A stretch of DNA of 64,000 nt, from positions 310,001 to 374,000 of the forward strand of contig NZ_JACHXJ010000001.1 of NCBI RefSeq assembly GCF_014192015.1. The letters are read 5' to 3'. The notes beneath the pieces were generated by a model that saw only the letters and a list, made by a program, of their open reading frames with translations, searched no databases and was not told the origin of the DNA. Position 1 is the stretch's first letter. Each line of letters opens with the position of its first letter. Shown piece after piece: positions 16,200-24,580 of this stretch. Source of the stretch: Paenibacillus rhizosphaerae (GTDB lineage Bacteria; Bacillota; Bacilli; Paenibacillales; Paenibacillaceae). The translations under genes were made by a program, and so were the position numbers.

Positions 16200-16698
16200 A
16201 TTTTTGTAAGCAGCGGGCCAATCACGGGAGAGGTTGGACAGAACATGGCACTGGGGACGTTCAAGAACGAACATCTCTGTCGGCACGCTGGCCGAACTGG
16301 TTCCGGTAGATACAACGGCAGGCGGCCTGCAGCTGAACCGGAATGCTGAGGCGCTCAGCCGGATTCCGGAGCTTAAAGGCATTCCATTTGGCGAGATGGG
16401 GCTTCAGGCATCCGGACTGCCTCCGGCGCAATCGGCTGTATCGGCAGCGACGGCGGCTTACGTCCGGGGCGACGAGCAGGCTGAAATTCAGATGAGCCTG
16501 AACGGCAACCGGCTGGTCTTGGTTCAGGATGAATCCGGGAAGTTACGTAAAGGAACGGATTACATGCTTGAAAGACCGACCCTTGTGATGCAGAAGGCTT
16601 ATCTGGCGCAGCTTCCCAACGGGCCGCAGCCGCTCCGGCTGACCTTCAGCGCAGGAAACGACGCGTTTGTGACGTTAGACGTCCGTCCGCAGCCATGA
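16200..16698 (+). pseudogene. remnant of a secreted glycoside-active protein ending in an X2 module
   Basis: The last 75 codons read as an X2-type carbohydrate-associated module (SLNGNRLVLVQDESGKLRKG, then TDYMLERPTLVMQKAYLAQLP and a final LTFSAGNDAFVTLDV). Such modules sit at the C-terminus of large secreted glycoside hydrolases. Upstream, related-looking sequence continues only by switching frame near 16265 (VGQNMALGTFKN in one frame, SVGTLAELVPVDTTAGG in the next). No start codon with a ribosome-binding site or signal peptide is present. I read it as the tail of a deleted, frameshifted gene; the parent enzyme class cannot be named. Confidence 0.55.
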
Positions 16699-16770
16699 GT
16701 CGCTTTAGGGAATGCGGGGGATAATCTGGTGAGCCCTTTTGTACATTCCCTGAAGTTTATCACGTTATGG

Positions 16771-16796
16771 AAAGCCCTCCATTTGGAGGGCTTTCG
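16771..16796. terminator. terminator-like hairpin between convergent remnants
   Basis: AAAGCCCTCC (16771-16780) pairs perfectly with GGAGGGCTTT (16785-16794). It lies immediately past the stop of the minus-strand chbG-like gene and downstream of the plus-strand X2 remnant, so it may serve both. Confidence 0.65.
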
Positions 16797-16801
16797 GCAT
16801 G

Positions 16802-17733
16802 TTATCGGAAGACAGGTTTCCCGACAGGGGATCCGGAACGCCTGCGCTGGCGTTTATGATTGGCATGCCTGCCGTTTTGCGTGATCGACGAGCGTGATTT
16901 CCTTTTCGCAAATGAGCTTCGCGGGGAGGGAGCTTTTTTAAGCGGGACAACGGATGAAACTGCGTACTCGGATAAAACGGGGCGCTCTCCCACCGCATTA
17001 AAGTTTACCGGTTCGATCGAATATGCTTGCATCGTCCGGGCAACCTCAGGATTCGTAAACACCCGCAGCTCGCACTCCCGGATCTCCGTCCATTCGGACA
17101 TGCCGCGCAGCATGTCATCCACGTATCCGGGATGGCACATGATCTCGGTAATCCCCTCAGGAGCAGAGCATACGTAATGCAGCAGCCGCTGCAGGCCCTC
17201 GCTATCGCCATAGGTATCAAGAAGGACCCGGTCTGTCATTTTCAGAGCAGGCGGTGGAAGTAGTGGATGTTCAATCTGCGATCTCCGGAGCGGGATCCGG
17301 TACCTGCACGCCAGCTCAGCCATCACTTGGTAGATCACAGGGTCGTCCTGATGCAGCAGCTGATGCGAATCCAGGTGCGTGGGAAAGAGGGAGGTCTCCA
17401 GGAACCGGTTCCACTGGGCATCCAGCTCGGCGGCAACATCGGAGGCGTTTCGGACGCGCCTGATTTTTCCGTCAAGAAATCGCCCGTCCTCTCTCACCAG
17501 GGAAGGAACGGCGGCCGGGTCCGACAAGGGACGTCCATATGTCAGGTTAAAATGCAGCTCGACGCCGAGACCGGGCAGGAGCGTGCTGCATACACAGCGT
17601 CCGCCAAACCGGGCATGTTGACCATCATCGAGGTGCTGGTGATACCACAGGCCCGGTATGCCTCAACAATGCCGCGGTTCACGGCAGGTGATAGGCCAAA
17701 ATCGTCCGCATTGATAATGACTTGCCGGTTCAT
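16802..17733 (-). pseudogene. ChbG/HpnK (YdjC) family carbohydrate deacetylase, frameshifted
   Basis: The N-terminal part starts at 17733 (after GGAGGG) with the metal-binding NRQVIINADDFGLSP motif and reads to about 17580. There the frame shifts by one base, and GVELHFNLTYGRPLSDP and the rest continue in another frame to 16802. Later metal ligands are intact (FPTHLDSHQLLH, MCHPGYVDD). The family deacetylates N-acetylglucosamine units of oligosaccharides such as chitobiose. The product also carries an unusual basic tail of about 60 residues after VNFNAV, which looks like a lost stop codon. Two lesions favour a real pseudogene over one sequencing error, but that remains possible. Confidence 0.75.
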
Positions 17734-17881
17734 CGCAGCGCAATCCCTCCATCGTTCATAGAATCTGGCCATACATAACCCATGATACAGCTTAATGCCG
17801 CACGCAGGGGTTTGGAAACGTACGGTCGCCCGGCCGGGAAGGTTTTTCCCGGATCGTGACGGACCGCCGTAACCGGGCACA

Positions 17882-17937
17882 TTTTTATACTTTTTTTAGA
17901 TTTGGTTTAGAGGCGTTTTAGAGACGGGGGGTAAGAT
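17882..17937 (+). promoter_or_regulatory. response-regulator promoter with three TTTAGA direct repeats
   Basis: TTTAGA occurs at 17895-17900, 17906-17911 and 17917-17922, an exact 11-bp period, followed 9 bp later by a -10 box TAAGAT (17932-17937). The same layout recurs at 22744-22786. The period and the missing -35 box fit activation by an OmpR-type regulator, most simply the one encoded at 21945. Confidence 0.7.
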
Positions 17938-18034
17938 GGTGATTAGAGGGCCAGGGCGAGTCCGCTTCGAAGGCGGAAGGCAGCTGCCATCCCGGGACCC
18001 GGGCTTTCAAATTCACAAAACAATGGAGGATATG

Positions 18035-18937
18035 ATGAGAAAAAAATGGTTGTCGGCAGGTGCGGTTGTCGGGTTGGGTGCAGTCATGCTGTTCGCGAGC
18101 GGGTATTCCGTCATGGCGAACACATCCGGATATGAAGCTTACAAATCAGCGTTTACGCATACGCAGGGTGCTGACAGCATGGCTTCCCATGTCGTATGGA
18201 GTTTGAGTGACAATGGTACGAAGATGCTGTCCGGTACGGCGGACATGAAGGTCAATCATGTCAAGCAGGCGATGAGCATGACGGCGGCGGTAGACGACGG
18301 TACACGGACACATACGATGCAGACCTATAGACAGGACGGTAAGATGATTCTAAAGAGCAGTGATTCGGAAGTATATCGGGTGATGGACCAGGTGCCTCAG
18401 TGGCAGCATGACGGTAAAGCGGCCCAAATGCCGCAGGCCGCAGAGCAAGTCATTGAAGCGTTGATGGGGAACATCAAGGATTTGGCGACGGTAGAGACGG
18501 GCAGCGACGGTACGAAGGAGGCGGAGCTCCATTTGTCGGGCAGCCAGATTCCGGCCGTTGTGAATGCCGTAGGCTCGCTCATCGCTTCCAAGGCCGGTAG
18601 TGCGGATGGCTGGAGTCACGGTGCGGCGGTTCAGGGACATCTGCCGGCCGGAAGTTCGGACTGGAAGGTGGATCTGCCGAAGCTGACGGAGGAGATCAAG
18701 GTGGAGCAGGTCGATTTGGATGCTAAAATCGGCAAAAACGACGCCCTGGCAAACCAATCGGCGGAAATCCGGGTTTCAGGGAAGGATGCGGCGGGAGCAG
18801 CGCATGTGCTTACCTTCCAGCTGAAAGCCGATTTCTCAGGGTATAACGCAACGACACCCGACCGGGTCGATCTCGCGGGTAAACAGACCGAGCAGGTTGA
18901 AAACCATGGGGATAGAAAAGGCTGGAAACATCACTAA
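18035..18937 (+). CDS. exported protein of unknown function, first gene of a BcrAB-like ABC/two-component operon
   Basis: The 300-residue product begins MRKKW with a hydrophobic segment and a likely signal-peptidase site after VMA near residue 30, so it is probably exported. The mature part alternates beta-rich stretches (SMASHVVWSLSDNGTKML, YRQDGKMILKSSDSEVYRVM) and ends in a His-rich tail. I recognise no named domain; a lipid- or peptide-binding fold is possible. The ATG at 18035 follows GGAGG; frames opening at 17936 lack one. It heads the operon with the ABC exporter, kinase and regulator, so it may sense or sequester the compound that the exporter handles. Confidence 0.7.
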   Translation: MRKKWLSAGAVVGLGAVMLFASGYSVMANTSGYEAYKSAFTHTQGADSMASHVVWSLSDNGTKMLSGTADMKVNHVKQAMSMTAAVDDGTRTHTMQTYRQDGKMILKSSDSEVYRVMDQVPQWQHDGKAAQMPQAAEQVIEALMGNIKDLATVETGSDGTKEAELHLSGSQIPAVVNAVGSLIASKAGSADGWSHGAAVQGHLPAGSSDWKVDLPKLTEEIKVEQVDLDAKIGKNDALANQSAEIRVSGKDAAGAAHVLTFQLKADFSGYNATTPDRVDLAGKQTEQVENHGDRKGWKHH

Positions 18938-19004
18938 GCAGGAAAGCGGCGGCCGGGCAGGAGAAGGTCCGGCCGCCCTTTGTGTAGAAGGAGGGATTGA
19001 ACGC

Positions 19005-19763
19005 ATGAACAGCGTACTTGAAGTGGAGGGCATTACCATGCTTTTTCGTAACAACCGCGGGGTCAAGGATGTGTCATTTACCGCCTCGGAGGGCGAAGTA
19101 TTCGGGTTCATCGGGCCCAACGGCGCGGGCAAGACGACGGTGCTCAAAATCATAACGGGCTTAATCCGGCCGGATCGGGGAAACGTCCGGATCATGGGGC
19201 ATGATATCGCGGAGCGTTTTGAAGAGGCCATCAGCCATACCGGGTGCATCATTGAGACCCCCGAAGCTTATGAATACATGAGCGCCCGGGATAATTTGAA
19301 GCTGTCGGCACGGTTTTACCGGGATCTGCCGGCGAGCCGGATTGACGAGGTATTGGAGAAGGTCGGTCTCAAGCCATACCGTCATGAACGGGTGTGCGGC
19401 TTTTCGCTGGGCATGAAGCAGCGGCTGGGGCTGGCGTCGGCGCTGCTGTCCGCTCCGCGGCTGGTTCTGCTCGACGAACCGACGAACGGGCTGGATATCG
19501 AAGGGATGGCCGATTTTCGCAGCACGGTCCGGCAGCTGGCAGACCAAGGCATTACCTTCCTCATTTCCAGTCACCTGATCCACGATCTGAGCTTGATTGC
19601 GGACCGCGTCGGCGTGATGCGTGAAGGTCATCTGATCAGCCTGGGAACGGAAGACGAATGGACCGGGGCAGGTCTGTCGCTGGAACAATACGTATCCTTT
19701 AAATTGCTGGAGTCCAAGGAGGGGGAGCGCAATGCACAGCTTATACGCCAATCTGCTGAATGA
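19005..19763 (+). CDS. ABC transporter ATP-binding protein (BcrA/lantibiotic-protection type)
   Basis: The 252-residue ATPase has Walker A GPNGAGKTT, a Q-loop region, the signature FSLGMKQRLGLA, Walker B LVLLDEPTNGLD and an H-loop ISSHL. The order and short length match the BcrA group that powers export of bacitracin-like or lantibiotic peptides. The ATG at 19005 follows AAGGAGGG. It overlaps the permease gene by 32 bp, indicating coupled translation. Together with the kinase and regulator behind it, it forms a typical Firmicute peptide-antibiotic detoxification or envelope-stress module. The substrate cannot be read from sequence. Confidence 0.92.
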   Translation: MNSVLEVEGITMLFRNNRGVKDVSFTASEGEVFGFIGPNGAGKTTVLKIITGLIRPDRGNVRIMGHDIAERFEEAISHTGCIIETPEAYEYMSARDNLKLSARFYRDLPASRIDEVLEKVGLKPYRHERVCGFSLGMKQRLGLASALLSAPRLVLLDEPTNGLDIEGMADFRSTVRQLADQGITFLISSHLIHDLSLIADRVGVMREGHLISLGTEDEWTGAGLSLEQYVSFKLLESKEGERNAQLIRQSAE

Positions 19764-20475
19764 AACGGAGAAGCTCTGGCGGCAGCGCCGGACGAAGGGA
19801 TTCCTGCTGTTGGCCCTGATCCTCCCGGTCGTTACCGTGCTGCTGTCCAGCCTTCTGAAGATGAGGGCGGGCATGCTGTTTGGACTGGAGGGGAGCCTTC
19901 CGGTGGCCATGCTTCACTTGTTCACCTTTGCGATCATTCCGCTATACATGGCGGCCACGGCGGCCCATTCGTTTTCCGGGGAGGTGGCGGCCCGCACGAT
20001 GAAGCTGGTTCTGCTGCGGCCCGTTACGCGTGCCCGGGCGTACGCGTCTAAAGTGATCGCCATCGCGGTGTTTGCTGCCATTTGCCTTGGCGTGCTCTGG
20101 ATCGCCTCAACCGTATCGGCGTGGGCGGTCGGGGGACCGGCAGGCGGCATGCCGGACAGCCTGAAGGCTTACGCCGCTTCCTTTGTGCCGATGATGGCCA
20201 TCGGGCTGGTATGCGTATTCATTGCCCAGCTGTTTTCGTCCGGGACCAGCGCCTTAATGGCCATCGTGCTGATCTACGCCGCTGCCAAAGCGCTGCCTTT
20301 GCTGCTGCCGCAGTGGTCTGCCTGGTCCGTCTTTTCGTACACCCGGTGGGATGTGCTGTGGACCGGCAGCGGGGCACCGGCGGGCACGCTGCTCAATACG
20401 TTTCTCCTGCAGCTGTCTTATATTATAATGGCTTATGCGGCGGGACTCATGATGTTCGCGAGAAAACAGCTCTAA
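19732..20475 (+). CDS. ABC transporter permease (ABC-2, BcrB-like)
   Basis: The 247-residue membrane protein has six hydrophobic segments (about residues 22-40, 58-78, 100-128, 140-160, 168-190 and 222-243) with a basic N-terminus, as in ABC-2 permeases of the BcrB/YtrC type. The charged stretch SGEVAARTMKLVLLRPVTRAR between the second and third segments is the coupling region common to these permeases. It partners the ATPase encoded just upstream. Stop and kinase start are 12 bp apart, so all the genes from 18035 to 22637 are probably on one transcript. Confidence 0.88.
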   Translation: MHSLYANLLNETEKLWRQRRTKGFLLLALILPVVTVLLSSLLKMRAGMLFGLEGSLPVAMLHLFTFAIIPLYMAATAAHSFSGEVAARTMKLVLLRPVTRARAYASKVIAIAVFAAICLGVLWIASTVSAWAVGGPAGGMPDSLKAYAASFVPMMAIGLVCVFIAQLFSSGTSALMAIVLIYAAAKALPLLLPQWSAWSVFSYTRWDVLWTGSGAPAGTLLNTFLLQLSYIIMAYAAGLMMFARKQL

Positions 20476-20487
20476 GGAGATTGGCCC

Positions 20488-21948
20488 ATGTCCATCAAAA
20501 CAAGACTTTTGCTTTCTTATATAGCGATGACCTTCATCCCGGTCGTCCTGTTCGCTGTGATTGCCGGAGGGCTGTATACCGTATTGTTCAAAAACATCGG
20601 GGAAGGCCGTGAAACCCCTGCCATTTGGGAAACGGCAAGCCTCCGCGGCGAAATGACCGCCGGCCTCAAATTTATGATCCAGACCGAACCTGACCGGTTC
20701 GCCGATCCCGATTTTGTGGCCAAAGCGGACGAACAGCTGACCCGATTGGATGCGGGGATCGTCGTTACGGAGGACGGCCGGATCACGTATACCTCGGATC
20801 TGCTCCGCGGCGTTGATGTGGAGAAGGAAATCCAGAAGTGGCAGCCGGCAATGTCCTGGCACCGCTGGGGAGCGAAAGGAAGCGGCCGGTTCTCCGTGGA
20901 GAAATTCGACGTGGCCTTCAGCGGCCAGCATACGGGAGCGGTTTATGTCTTGACGGATATGAGCGCATTTTTTGCGGAAGCCAAAAAGTTTTTCCCGCTG
21001 ATGTTGTTATCCCTGCTTCTGGTCATCGGGTTGACCAACGGAATTTTGACCTTTCTGGTCTCCCGCAGCCTGATCAAGCCGCTGTATGCGTTAAAGCATG
21101 CCGCAGAGCAGATCAAGGACGGGGACCTGAGCCACGAAATCGCGCTGAAGCGCAAGGATGAGATTGGGGAACTGGGAGAAGCGTTTGAGGAAATGCGGAG
21201 CCGCCTGAACGAATCGATCCGCCTTCAGCTGCAGTACGAGGATAACCGCAAGGAGCTGATTGCGAGTATATCCCACGACCTGAAGACGCCGATTACCGGC
21301 ATCAAGGCTTGCGTGGAAGGCATTCAGGACGGGATTGCCGATACCGACGCGATGCGGGATAAGTATATGGGTATGATCGCGAAAAAGACGGAAGATATGG
21401 ACCGGCTGATCGAAGAACTGCTGCTGTTCTCGAAGCTGGATCTCAAGAAGCTGCCTTTTTATCTGGAGCCGACCGATCTGAAGGGATATGTTGCGGATTG
21501 CGTTCAGGATCTGCGGCTCGATCCCCGGATGTCCGGCGTGAGGATCGCGTGTGAACTGCCGGGAACCGGGCACGTTCAGGTGATGGCGGACCGGGAGAAG
21601 CTGCGGAGAGTGATCATGAATATAATCGACAACAGCCTGAAGTATTTGGATAAGGCGGACAAGGAACTGTCCGTAAACCTGAGCGATGGGCCGGATGAGG
21701 CCGTGATCATGATCAAGGATAACGGCTCCGGGATTGATGAAGCGGCGCTGCCTCATATTTTCGACCGTTTCTACCGCGCCGAGCCGTCGCGAAATACCGA
21801 TACCGGCGGGAGCGGCCTCGGGCTTGCGATCGTTAAGCAGATGATTGAGGGACAGGGAGGCAGGGTCTGGGCGGAGAGCCGGACCGGCGAAGGAACGGGC
21901 ATTTATTTTGCGTTGCCAAAGACAAGGGATGGCGGTGAGCGGGCGTGA
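20488..21948 (+). CDS. membrane sensor histidine kinase
   Basis: A 486-residue kinase. Membrane helices at about residues 8-32 and 168-190 flank an extracytoplasmic sensor of about 135 residues. A HAMP linker (about 191-245), a HisKA domain with the phospho-accepting histidine in SISHDLKTPITGIK near residue 263, and a HATPase domain follow (N-box NIIDNSLKYLDKA, DNGSGID, then GGSGLGLAIVKQM). It presumably phosphorylates the adjacent regulator. The extended sensor loop differs from the short-loop BceS type, so it may sense a ligand directly rather than through transporter activity. Confidence 0.93.
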   Translation: MSIKTRLLLSYIAMTFIPVVLFAVIAGGLYTVLFKNIGEGRETPAIWETASLRGEMTAGLKFMIQTEPDRFADPDFVAKADEQLTRLDAGIVVTEDGRITYTSDLLRGVDVEKEIQKWQPAMSWHRWGAKGSGRFSVEKFDVAFSGQHTGAVYVLTDMSAFFAEAKKFFPLMLLSLLLVIGLTNGILTFLVSRSLIKPLYALKHAAEQIKDGDLSHEIALKRKDEIGELGEAFEEMRSRLNESIRLQLQYEDNRKELIASISHDLKTPITGIKACVEGIQDGIADTDAMRDKYMGMIAKKTEDMDRLIEELLLFSKLDLKKLPFYLEPTDLKGYVADCVQDLRLDPRMSGVRIACELPGTGHVQVMADREKLRRVIMNIIDNSLKYLDKADKELSVNLSDGPDEAVIMIKDNGSGIDEAALPHIFDRFYRAEPSRNTDTGGSGLGLAIVKQMIEGQGGRVWAESRTGEGTGIYFALPKTRDGGERA

Positions 21949-22637
21949 GGCGCATTTTGATCATTGAGGATGAACAGGTCATTGCAGAAGTGGAAAAGGA
22001 TTATTTGGAGGCGGGCGGCTATGCCGTCGACGTCGCGGCAAGCGGGGATACAGGCCTGAAGAAGGCGCTGGAAGAGGAGTACGATTTGATCATCCTCGAT
22101 CTGATGCTGCCGAAGGTGGACGGTTTTGAAATCTGCCGCCAGGTCCGCGAGGCGAGGAACATTCCGATCCTGATGGTGACCGCCCGCAAGGAGGACATCG
22201 ATAAAATCCGGGGCCTAGGCCTTGGTGCGGACGATTATATTACCAAGCCCTTCAGCGTCGGGGAACTTGTGGCACGCGTTAAAGCGCATTTGTCCCGCTA
22301 TGACCGGCTGACGTCGGAGCACCGGCGGGAGCCGAAGAGCGAGCTGCGCCTGCGGGGAATCCGGATCGACCAGCTGTCCCGCAAGGTGTTCGTGAACGAA
22401 CAGGAGGTGCTGCTGACCTCTAAAGAGTATGACCTGCTGCTGTTCCTGTGCACACACCCGAACCGGGTGTTCAGCAAGGACGACCTGTTCGAACGGATTT
22501 GGGGACTGGATTCTTTGGGCGATAACGCCACCGTCACAGTGTATATCAGCAAATTAAGGGAGAAAATCGAAGCGAACCCCTCCAAGCCGCAATATATCGA
22601 GACGATTTGGGGCGTGGGTTATCGCTTTAATATATAG
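21945..22637 (+). CDS. OmpR/PhoB family response regulator
   Basis: A 230-residue regulator with a receiver domain (acidic pair IEDEQ, phospho-acceptor in LIILDLMLPKVDG near residue 53, and MVTARKED, DDYITKPF) and a C-terminal winged helix (about 130-228: LTSKEYDLLLFLCTHPNRVFSK...YIETIWGVGYRF). It starts at a GTG that overlaps the kinase stop codon in a GTGA arrangement. Its DNA target is probably the TTTAGA repeats with an 11-bp period found before the first gene of its own operon and before the gene at 22806. A terminator follows. Confidence 0.94.
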   Translation: MRRILIIEDEQVIAEVEKDYLEAGGYAVDVAASGDTGLKKALEEEYDLIILDLMLPKVDGFEICRQVREARNIPILMVTARKEDIDKIRGLGLGADDYITKPFSVGELVARVKAHLSRYDRLTSEHRREPKSELRLRGIRIDQLSRKVFVNEQEVLLTSKEYDLLLFLCTHPNRVFSKDDLFERIWGLDSLGDNATVTVYISKLREKIEANPSKPQYIETIWGVGYRFNI

Positions 22638-22671
22638 ATGAGATGCGTTTGATCCTATGAAGCGTTTTGGG

Positions 22672-22703
22672 AAGGCCTTTACTGTCGGTAAAGGTCTTTT
22701 TGC
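22672..22703 (+). terminator. intrinsic terminator after the response regulator
   Basis: AAGGCCTTTAC (22672-22682) pairs with GTAAAGGTCTT (22688-22698), with one G-T pair, followed by TTTTTG. Confidence 0.8.
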
Positions 22704-22730
22704 GTTTTCGGCACGTTGAGGCTGAGTGTG

Positions 22731-22787
22731 TTTTTATACTTTTTTTAGATTCGGTTTAGAGCCGGTTTAGAAACGGGATCTATGCTG
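22731..22787 (+). promoter_or_regulatory. second promoter with three TTTAGA direct repeats
   Basis: TTTAGA at 22744-22749, 22755-22760 and 22766-22771 (11-bp period), then TATGCT at 22781-22786 as -10 box after the same 9-bp gap seen at 17923-17931. The run upstream of the repeats, TTTTTATACTTTTTTTAGA, is identical in both promoters. Confidence 0.7.
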
Positions 22788-22805
22788 AAGAAGGAGGTGA
22801 ATCGG

Positions 22806-23327
22806 ATGAAAAAAATGACGGTGAAGCAGCGGAAATGGCTGCTGACCCTGCATTTGCTGTTTTCGGCGGTCATGCTGGGCACGGCTGTTATTTTCCTGTT
22901 CTTGAGCATTACGGCGGCCGTCACGGAGGATGAGGGCGTATTCCGCGCCTGCTACAGCATCATGCATATGCTGTCCGAAAAGACGGTACGCGTGTCCACG
23001 ATCGCAACACTCGTAACCGGCATCATGCTGTCGGTCTGGACGCCATGGGGATTGTTAAAATATTACTGGATCATCGTCAAGGAAATCCTGACGCTGCTTC
23101 TGGTCATCCTCGGGCCCGTCGGCATGTATTACTGGACGCTGCAAGCGGTCCAATACGTCTCTGAGCCGGGAGTGCAGGGCATCCTCAGTCCGGAATTCAC
23201 GGTGAACAATGTACAGCTGTGGATCGGGATCATTCTGCAGATCGTTTCACTGGCAGGGGTATTTGTCGTTTCGGTCTTCAAACCGTGGGGAGCAAGGCGG
23301 GGCGGAGCACGGCCCAGCCTTAAATGA
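22806..23327 (+). CDS. DUF2269-like membrane protein
   Basis: The 173-residue protein has four hydrophobic helices (about residues 14-38, 58-80, 88-108 and 142-162) and a layout resembling DUF2269, with LLTLHLLFSAVMLGTAV in the first helix and a basic C-terminal tail. The ATG at 22806 follows AAGGAGGTG. Its promoter carries the same TTTAGA repeats as the upstream ABC/kinase operon, so it probably belongs to the same response even though a terminator separates them. It is followed 18 bp later by another membrane protein. Function unknown. Confidence 0.7.
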   Translation: MKKMTVKQRKWLLTLHLLFSAVMLGTAVIFLFLSITAAVTEDEGVFRACYSIMHMLSEKTVRVSTIATLVTGIMLSVWTPWGLLKYYWIIVKEILTLLLVILGPVGMYYWTLQAVQYVSEPGVQGILSPEFTVNNVQLWIGIILQIVSLAGVFVVSVFKPWGARRGGARPSLK

Positions 23328-23345
23328 TCGAAGGGAGCGTTAATC

Positions 23346-23876
23346 ATGGGGAGCAGTAACGAAAAGCAGGGGAAAATTGAAGCAAACGGAATCGGCTCGG
23401 ATTCGAAGCTTGGGCAGCAGTTCAGTATAGGGGTTACAGGCAGTGCACCGCTGTCGATTCGAATACGAACCGTAAGGTGGGTCTATGGATTGTTGGCGGC
23501 GGGTTACCTTGCCTGCATTGTTGTGCAGGTGTTTTTCGCCGGCCTCGGCATTTTGGTGGATCCTGGTGATTTGCAGTTGCATCGAGTCTTTGCAAATGTA
23601 TTTGAATTCGTCCCGGTCGTGATGTTTCTGCTGTCCTTCTTAGGAAACATCCGGGGAGGTTTCAGGTGGTGGCCGCTCGCGCTGTTTGCCCTGACCGCGC
23701 TGCAGCACATCACCATTCAGAATATGACAGGATCGCTCCGCGCACTTCATGCGGTGGATGCGCTGCTGCTGTTCGGGTTGTCGGTGCATTTGGCTAGACG
23801 TTCCTGGCCTTGGCTGCTGGGTACGAACCAAGCTGGGAAGGCCAGGGCGTCAGGGTCCGGAGAGATGACAAGCTAG
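23346..23876 (+). CDS. DUF6220-like membrane protein
   Basis: The 176-residue product has a 40-residue polar N-terminus and then four hydrophobic helices (about 44-65, 82-98, 108-125 and 133-150). The second and third helices carry VDPGDLQLHRVFANVFEFVP and an IRGGFRWWPLALFALTALQH stretch, which resemble DUF6220 proteins. It is close behind the DUF2269-like gene (18 bp) and is probably co-transcribed from the TTTAGA-repeat promoter. No biochemical role is known. The ATG at 23346 follows AAGGGAG. Confidence 0.65.
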   Translation: MGSSNEKQGKIEANGIGSDSKLGQQFSIGVTGSAPLSIRIRTVRWVYGLLAAGYLACIVVQVFFAGLGILVDPGDLQLHRVFANVFEFVPVVMFLLSFLGNIRGGFRWWPLALFALTALQHITIQNMTGSLRALHAVDALLLFGLSVHLARRSWPWLLGTNQAGKARASGSGEMTS

Positions 23877-23910
23877 CCGTATGTGATGTTTTGTGACGTG
23901 GAAAAAAATA

Positions 23911-23973
23911 TTAAGCGCTTGCATGAACTTTGTATTTACAAAATCGCGAATCCCTTGTTAGAATAAATAACAA
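23911..23973 (+). promoter_or_regulatory. promoter of the DUF3870 gene with operator-like repeats
   Basis: TTTACA (23935-23940) and TAGAAT (23959-23964) form a -35/-10 pair with an 18-bp spacer. A perfect 6-bp inverted repeat TTGTTA-N7-TAACAA (23955-23973) covers the -10 box, and a cre-like AAGCGCTTGCA lies just upstream at 23913-23923 with about three mismatches to the CcpA consensus. Confidence 0.5.
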
Positions 23974-24061
23974 ATCAGCTTGTTCTTTCGGCTTATAGGT
24001 CGTCCGATGCCGCCCATCGAACATCCCTATGGGCTCGGCAGGAGAAGCGAGGAGACGGGGG

Positions 24062-24409
24062 ATGCGTCCATTGTACGATAAAGACACGATCTACATCGTC
24101 GGTGATGCACAGACCTCGGTGAATAATCCGATAACCCAGCAGTACAGCGCCTTTTTTATCGGACTGGTCGTGGACACCGTCAGCCACAAAATCGTGGATG
24201 CCGCCTGTTCCTCCACGATTCCTCTTACATCGCAGTTTGTGCGCTCCATCTTTCTCGGGAAGAGCATGCTCTCCCTTGAGCCGGTGGCGGAAGAGATCCG
24301 GACGAGGTATTACGGCTCTTCGCAGAAGGCGATCATCGTGGCGTTCAAGGATGCGCAGAAGAAGTACAAATCGGCGCTTTCGTCGAGGGAAGCTGCGCCG
24401 GATTCCTGA
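24062..24409 (+). CDS. DUF3870 domain-containing protein
   Basis: The 115-residue product matches DUF3870 over its full length: TIYIVGDAQTSVNNPITQQY near the start, FFIGLVVDTVSHKIVDAACS in the middle, and a C-terminal AIIVAFKDAQKKYKSAL helix. The family is conserved in Firmicutes but has no established function; the invariant Cys in DAACS is worth noting. The ATG at 24062 follows GGAGACGGGG. The gene is monocistronic, bounded downstream by a strong terminator that separates it from the dpp leader. Confidence 0.8.
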   Translation: MRPLYDKDTIYIVGDAQTSVNNPITQQYSAFFIGLVVDTVSHKIVDAACSSTIPLTSQFVRSIFLGKSMLSLEPVAEEIRTRYYGSSQKAIIVAFKDAQKKYKSALSSREAAPDS

Positions 24410-24509
24410 GCAGCAGCGATTCGGAACGATGTGAAGCGGTGTTTTACCGTGTTTCACCAATTGCATACCGCTGCTTTGTTTATCAGTATGGGAACATACG
24501 CGTAAATAA

Positions 24510-24572
24510 AACCCAGCAAATGACATATGCCGCCCGGGCAGCGCAGGCATATGACGTTTGCCGGGTTTTTTT
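24510..24572 (+). terminator. strong intrinsic terminator after the DUF3870 gene
   Basis: A long stem of about 20 bp pairs AACCCAGCAAATGACATATG (from 24510) with the sequence ending in GCCGGGTT, followed by seven Ts. It ends just 8 bp before the conserved dpp leader. Confidence 0.9.
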
Positions 24573-24580
24573 CATAATAT

